NCBI GenBank assembly: GCA_040357565.1
Contig: JBDODJ010000013.1
Direction: 5' to 3' (one strand)
Origin: Cercozoa sp. M6MM
Taxonomy: Eukaryota; Endomyxa: Ascetosporea
Length of the DNA: 64,000 nt
This document shows, piece after piece, positions 59,642-64,000 of the stretch (positions are counted from its first letter, which is position 1; each line of letters starts with the position of its first letter). Below the pieces are notes generated by a model that was given only the letters and a program-made list of their open reading frames with translations, was not told the DNA's origin and did not search any database. The position numbers and the translations under genes were made by a program.

Positions 59642-61212
59642 GCTGGTTGACATACTGTTCGCTTAGCACACGCATGGACATGTCGACCTTGACAGCGCCA
59701 CTGTTGTAGGGGTCAGTCAGGAACAAAGACGGCAGAGCAACGTAAATTGTACACTGGAGTCAGTGCCGACGCGATCGGAGCGAAAGTCGACACGTACGAC
59801 GAGTTGGCTTGCGGACCACCTGATACATAATATGGATGTCTGGGACACATATACTTACAGATACTTGTACCAGCCCAGACTATGGCGTCAAAGGTGAAAG
59901 TATCGCCGTTGCGACAGGTGACAGTGGTGTCGTCGGCGTCCACTACGCGGTAACCTTGGTCGCACCTGCATGACAGCTACTTGTACTATACAAACACCAG
60001 CTCAGACAGTCACGCACAGCACGTTGACGCCCATGGCAGCGAGTTCGCGTTTGACCAGATCGTGAGCGCCCGGGAGACGGCGCAACAGACAACTTGAAGA
60101 CAACAATGTCACCTCGCGCTGTCCTGGCAGACCGGCCACCTCGCTTGCCATCTCTATCACACACGCGCACTTACTAGACACAAACACACCAACACACACA
60201 TACATACATACATACCTACATATATACCTACATACCTACATACATACATACATACATACTACACCCATACTGCATACATGTGCATGTATTATGATAGGAA
60301 GGCGTATACCACAGCCAGTGAGACCGCCACCCACAACAACGATTTTCGCGGCATTCTTGTCTGCTCACATGTTCGTACAACATACACGCACCACGCGGCA
60401 CCAAAGGACAGTGCAAGAATGTTACAGTAAAGGTTCTGCTTCTTGAGTTGCTTGCGTCGCAGCTGCTGCGATCGACTGTGTTTCAATGTCACATAATATT
60501 TTTATGCAGTAGTATATATATGGGTTATGGATATGAGCGAGAATTCGGGGCACCCAATGGTACTGCGAACGTTGCCATCGTAGCAGGCACCGGTGGCAAG
60601 AACTAAACTGTCGTAGCGCACTTGCTCGGTGCCGACCATGACTATCGAATAAAACCCTACAAGTTACATGGGTCACATCTGCTGTAGCGCTGGGATACCA
60701 TGTCCCGCGCGAACAGCACGCACCGTGCCAAAAACGAGTCGCACGTGCTACTTGCGCTTGTGTAAGTACAAATGTACAAACAGAGTGCCTTACCTCGCTG
60801 TCGTTGCCAAAGATATCGCGCAGGGGAATCGATGCCTTGTCGTGGTGCTGCAAGCACAGAATATGCAAGGTCAAGGAGGTTTGAGAGAGAGTAAGCTTCA
60901 AAGAGTACAGTGTAGTCGACACTACTGGCATAGACCATCGACGGTACGTCCTCAAAGTACTCCTTGTCACTGTCCAGACGCATCAGCAAACAAAGCGCAC
61001 GCATGTACACCAGCATGCAATGCAGACTCACTTGATCAGCGTCAGGTGCACGTTCGGGTTGCTACGTAAGCCGGTCGCCGCAGCTGCAGTCCATTCCACC
61101 TGGTATAATTGAGCACCTACTGAGAAACAGTAGAGCAGAAAAACACCAATTCCGCCGGGACCTGCTCCCACGACGACGACGCGATGCCTGCCGCTGCCTT
61201 CTCTGTTCAACT
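58796..61212 (-). CDS. FSP1/AIFM2-like NAD(P)H-quinone oxidoreductase
   Basis: Flavoprotein of the AIF/AMID/NDH2 class, expected to reduce quinones with NAD(P)H. Motifs in order: FAD-binding RHRVVVVGAGPGG, VHLTLIK, KEYFEDVPSMVYA, RYDSLVLATGACYDGN, then second dinucleotide motif AAKIVVVGGGLTGCG with EMASEVAGLPGQREVTLL, DAIVWAGTS, and the C-terminal FAD signature LENVYAVGDMVSV. After SGIAVAKNINSQ the C-terminal exons read GEVHAFISLGQHKTINM, GMRHRRAVRNGVIETLRE and ETYYKRITPILEEALHKP, with a stop at 58796; these last exons are less certain. The intron near 59530-59645 holds an AC microsatellite and a 10-N gap. No in-frame ATG starts the FAD motif exon at 61212; it splices in phase from the upstream gene (see findings). 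Confidence 0.75.
59535..59640 (+). repeat. (AC)n microsatellite with 10-N gap (59584-59593)
   Basis: AC units flanking a 10-N gap inside an intron of the oxidoreductase gene. Confidence 0.95.
60196..60260 (+). repeat. (TACA)n microsatellite
   Basis: Imperfect TACA/TACC repeats in an intron of the oxidoreductase gene. Confidence 0.9.
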
Positions 61213-61291
61213 CTGCAACAAAGTGTGTCTTCAGTACTGATTAAATAGCACTCGGAGTGATACTGAAAAACTGAAAGCAGGTGACACTTAC

Positions 61292-61634
61292 CGCACCCCT
61301 GCTGCACGCGCTGGTTGAAGCTCTCCACAAAACTGGCAACAAAGTTCGTCTTCAGCAACTCGCCTAATTCACAGGACACTTGTGTCACGACCTGGCAGAA
61401 ATGAGGACTGTCAGACTTACGAATTTCGGCATCAGCACGGTCCAGCACCGTCTTGTACTGCTCGGCTACAGGGGGAAAAATAAACACACACACACACGCA
61501 CACGCACACAAAGCAGCAGCAGTACCAACGAGTTCTGCCACCGTTAGTTCCAAAGCTTCGTCGATCTTCTCTTCCGTGCTCTGTCTGCTTGTTTCAGATA
61601 CGACAGTGTGAAAACAAGAGAACAGGAAAACAAG

Positions 61635-61676
<42 letters not shown>

Positions 61677-64000
61677 GAAGCGACACACCGCACGGAAGCC
61701 GACATGTTGACCTCAAACGGGGACTCTTCGCGTACGTACTCGTCGGCAATGAAGCTCTGAAAACACACAAGATACAAGAAAAGCGTGCGACAAGAAACGA
61801 GGAGATCAACTTAAATACCAACAGACGCTTTGACGAGTACGCTTTGAATTGCGACACATCTGCACAAACGCAACCCAACTAAGGTTCCCCAAGGTGGCAG
61901 CAAAGCAAGATACCATTCACAAAGAGAAGCGACTCTTCGGCCAACTGGGCCAGTGTGAAGCGAGCAAACGCCTCGTGCAGCACTGTAAGGTGAGTCGGAG
62001 TGTCGAGGTTCAAGCTGCTAGTCTGCGTGTTGATAATACCAGGATCGCTGATGATCTCATCGATGCCGATGTCGGTCGAAATGGCGTCTACGTTGTCATC
62101 CTGTGCAACCGGACTTTCAGTTCTTTTTCGACATCCAACAGCACAAAAAAGTCGACCGTACTTCGGCATAGTCCTCGTTCCGCGACAGGTTGGCTTTGAA
62201 GGAAACCAACAGTTTCTTCAAGTTGCTACGCACACGCATATTATTCATTCAGAGAGGAGCTAGAGAGGTCTCAGTCAAACTGCACCGCACGAGACCCTCC
62301 TTGCGGAACAACGACGTTTGTTTGGCCATCACGATGGGCAACTGATTTAGACAAACAGTAACGAGAACATATTGCGACGGGACAAGCGTTCGCTTTACCA
62401 ATTCCTGTGCCTTCGACGACGTGTTTTGCTTCTGCTAGATTCCAAGGGGGAGGGTACATTAGACCACGCAGCTGCGCAGTCTCAACAGGAAAAAGTGAAG
62501 GCTACCCTTGGCCCGCCGCTACGGGACCTCCTCCGAGTCACATGTCCACTCGACCCCGCCTGCGGCGAGTCAGTAAATGAATCGTACCAAAACTGACTAA
62601 GTTTATTACTTTGCGGGATGGCACTCGTACCTCCGTTGAAGTGCCGATCTGGTCTTGCGAGGCGCAGATGCCCATTTCGCTTGCACTGCGGTTGTTATGC
62701 TGCGACACGAAGCGCACACAGAGAAAAAGGTCAAGCGGCTACGTGAGTTTTTTTAGAATTTTTAGACGATTGGTGTGATCTCTCCCCCAATAAAGCACAA
62801 TTTCCATCGACCACAGCGACGGTCAGGCCCTTGGGAAGCGCTTCATGCACCACTTGTTTGAACACCACCCCAGAGGCCCAAGACTGAGCCGCGGCCTCTC
62901 CTGTGATCGAACCTGCGAACCTGCGGAAAAGATCTCGAACAAACTGAACGCCGGCCGTTTCAACAGTGATCATGATCGTGCATCAAAAGCCAGCAATATT
63001 CGAATCAATCGCGAACGTCGCGTCTGGTCTGGTTTAGTAATTGAGAACGCAACCAATTCTACCTGAACTGGATTGAACGGACGAGTGCAGAGAATAGAAT
63101 ACTTCAGCGCAACTGGCGAAAGCAACCAAGTAAAAATGACGATCTGGCCGCAGTAGGGGCGGCATGCACACGCGATGGTCACCAAGTATCGTCGCGCTTT
63201 TCGGGTTGTCGGAAGAGCGACGCGAACCAGTCGTCGCCTTCGCGAATACTGGATGACGTGCGCGGATTGAGGATTCGGTTTTCGCCGGAATCGACGAGCG
63301 CTCTACAGAACCAAAAATCAACCAACTCCAACTCAAAACTCAAAAGCAGGCCGCACCTGTCCTCAGGAGAAAGCAGCTCCCTCAAGTGACTGTTCCACTT
63401 CGTGGTGGCCAGCCAGTAGTCAGTCATGACGTAGACCATCCACTCGGTCTCCGTCTGCGGCAGCTCAAGCTCGTCGATCTTGAAAGTGCGATGTGCGAGC
63501 AGCTGCGCCCGGCGAAGAGTCTCATCCTGAGCAAGCACCCCGCGAGTTCACAAAAAATCGATTCAAGCACGTTCAAGGATACCTCAGTTGTTCGCTCGAT
63601 GTCTTTTGAAAGCTGCAAGAACCTGCTGCACCGCTCGTCCATGATTTCGTCGTCGACACGCGGCACTCGCGCAAGTTCTTCACTGCACCCCAGAAAAAAG
63701 TCACACAAAAAGCACAGGCCTAGCTAACGTACTCTACGTATTCCATGGCTTGAAGCTGAGCGACGGCAACATTGTGCAACCTTCTGTCAGCTCTACACAA
63801 GACTAGCAATGCACAGCTCGAAATCGATATCGACTGAGAGAACTCACTCAGTCAACACGCACAGTCGCAGACCTTCCCGCAACACACCAGCATCTAAAGT
63901 GTTAGCTTGGATCCGTTGCACGGCCTCGCGCAAGATGAAACAGCCATCGCGCTTACGCGCGGACACAGCAGCTTCTGACTGATCGACTTCTGGTTGAGGC
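61292..64000 (-). CDS. Unrecognised helical protein, 5' partial; perhaps fused to the oxidoreductase
   Basis: No family recognised; the 5' end is beyond the window. Splice-consistent segments, in order: RDGCFILREAVQRIQANT (about 63940), LHNVAVAQLQAMEYVEEE, CSRFLQLSKDIERTTE (about 63610), LAHRTFKIDELELPQTET and YWLATTKWNSHLRELLSP (about 63480-63360), GDDWFASLFRQPEKRDD, FVRDLFRRFAGSITGEAA and VVHEALPKGLTVAVVDGN (about 62950-62790), KQTSLFRKEGLVRCS, KKLLVSFKANLSRNEDYA, LHEAFARFTLAQLAEESL (about 61950), SFIADEYVREESPFEV, and finally LLKTNFVASFVESFNQRV ending at a GTAAGT donor at 61291. The long helical character resembles vesicle-tethering or scaffold subunits, but that is only an impression. Confidence 0.45.
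61637..61672 (+). repeat. (CA)n microsatellite
   Basis: About 17 CA units in an intron; a shorter AC run lies at about 61483-61510. Confidence 0.95.

Noticed and set aside
1-64000. CRISPR arrays, bacterial operons, rRNA or tRNA genes, transposon ORFs
   Set aside because: No spaced direct repeats, Shine-Dalgarno organisation, recognisable tRNA/rRNA sequence or transposase/reverse transcriptase motifs were seen. tRNAs with introns could be missed by eye.

Overview
This window is nuclear DNA from a gene-dense, very intron-rich single-celled eukaryote. Coding regions are cut by many short GT-AG introns, mostly about 45-70 nt, with pyrimidine-rich tails. Intergenic distances are small, and several neighbouring genes are only 10-250 bp apart. 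The recognisable genes (ER chaperone, tRNA methyltransferase, mitochondrial processing peptidase, two-pore channel, endocytic EH-domain adaptor, SUMO ligase) are ordinary eukaryotic housekeeping and signalling genes. The gene content and intron style fit a protist, perhaps a stramenopile or related lineage, but I cannot fix the taxon from sequence alone. Four assembly gaps (two of 100 N, two of 10 N) all fall inside CA/TG microsatellites.

Layout, left to right. 1-2212 (+): 3' part of an HYOU1/GRP170-type ER Hsp70. 2290-5590 (-): TRMT2A-like tRNA uracil-5 methyltransferase. 5940-8784 (+): unrecognised helical protein. 9120-10115 (-): small secreted orphan. 10583-12111 (+): orphan with about seven membrane segments. 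12302-17938 (+): plasma-membrane type Ca2+-ATPase. 18131-28885: a run of unrecognised genes, several with a signal peptide and/or one membrane anchor. 29080-30647 (-): secreted DOPA 4,5-dioxygenase family protein. 31014-about 34185 (+): two-pore cation channel. After a gap and a 46-bp inverted repeat: a coiled-coil tail resembling BRAP2 (+), an EPS15-like endocytic adaptor (-), mitochondrial processing peptidase alpha (+), a 462-residue coiled-coil protein (+), a long alpha-2-macroglobulin family protein (-, 44561-52959), a PIAS/SIZ-type SUMO E3 ligase with extra zinc fingers (+), a basic Ser/Arg-rich orphan (+), and an FSP1/AIFM2-like oxidoreductase (-). The last may be fused to an unrecognised helical protein that runs off the right edge.

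The genes do not form an operon-like system. Shared themes are Ca2+ handling (Ca2+-ATPase and two-pore channel), the secretory and cell-surface pathway (GRP170, alpha-2-macroglobulin, secreted dioxygenase, orphan surface proteins) and endocytosis.

The least expected items are: a macroglobulin without a visible thioester motif; a SUMO ligase combining C2H2, RanBP2-type and SP-RING fingers; a possible tether-oxidoreductase fusion; a dispersed 12-bp motif (TCCGCGCGGATG) far more frequent than chance; and a candidate 16-nt intron. All exon structures were assembled by eye. Boundaries are solid where splice phase and protein conservation agree, and are flagged where they do not.
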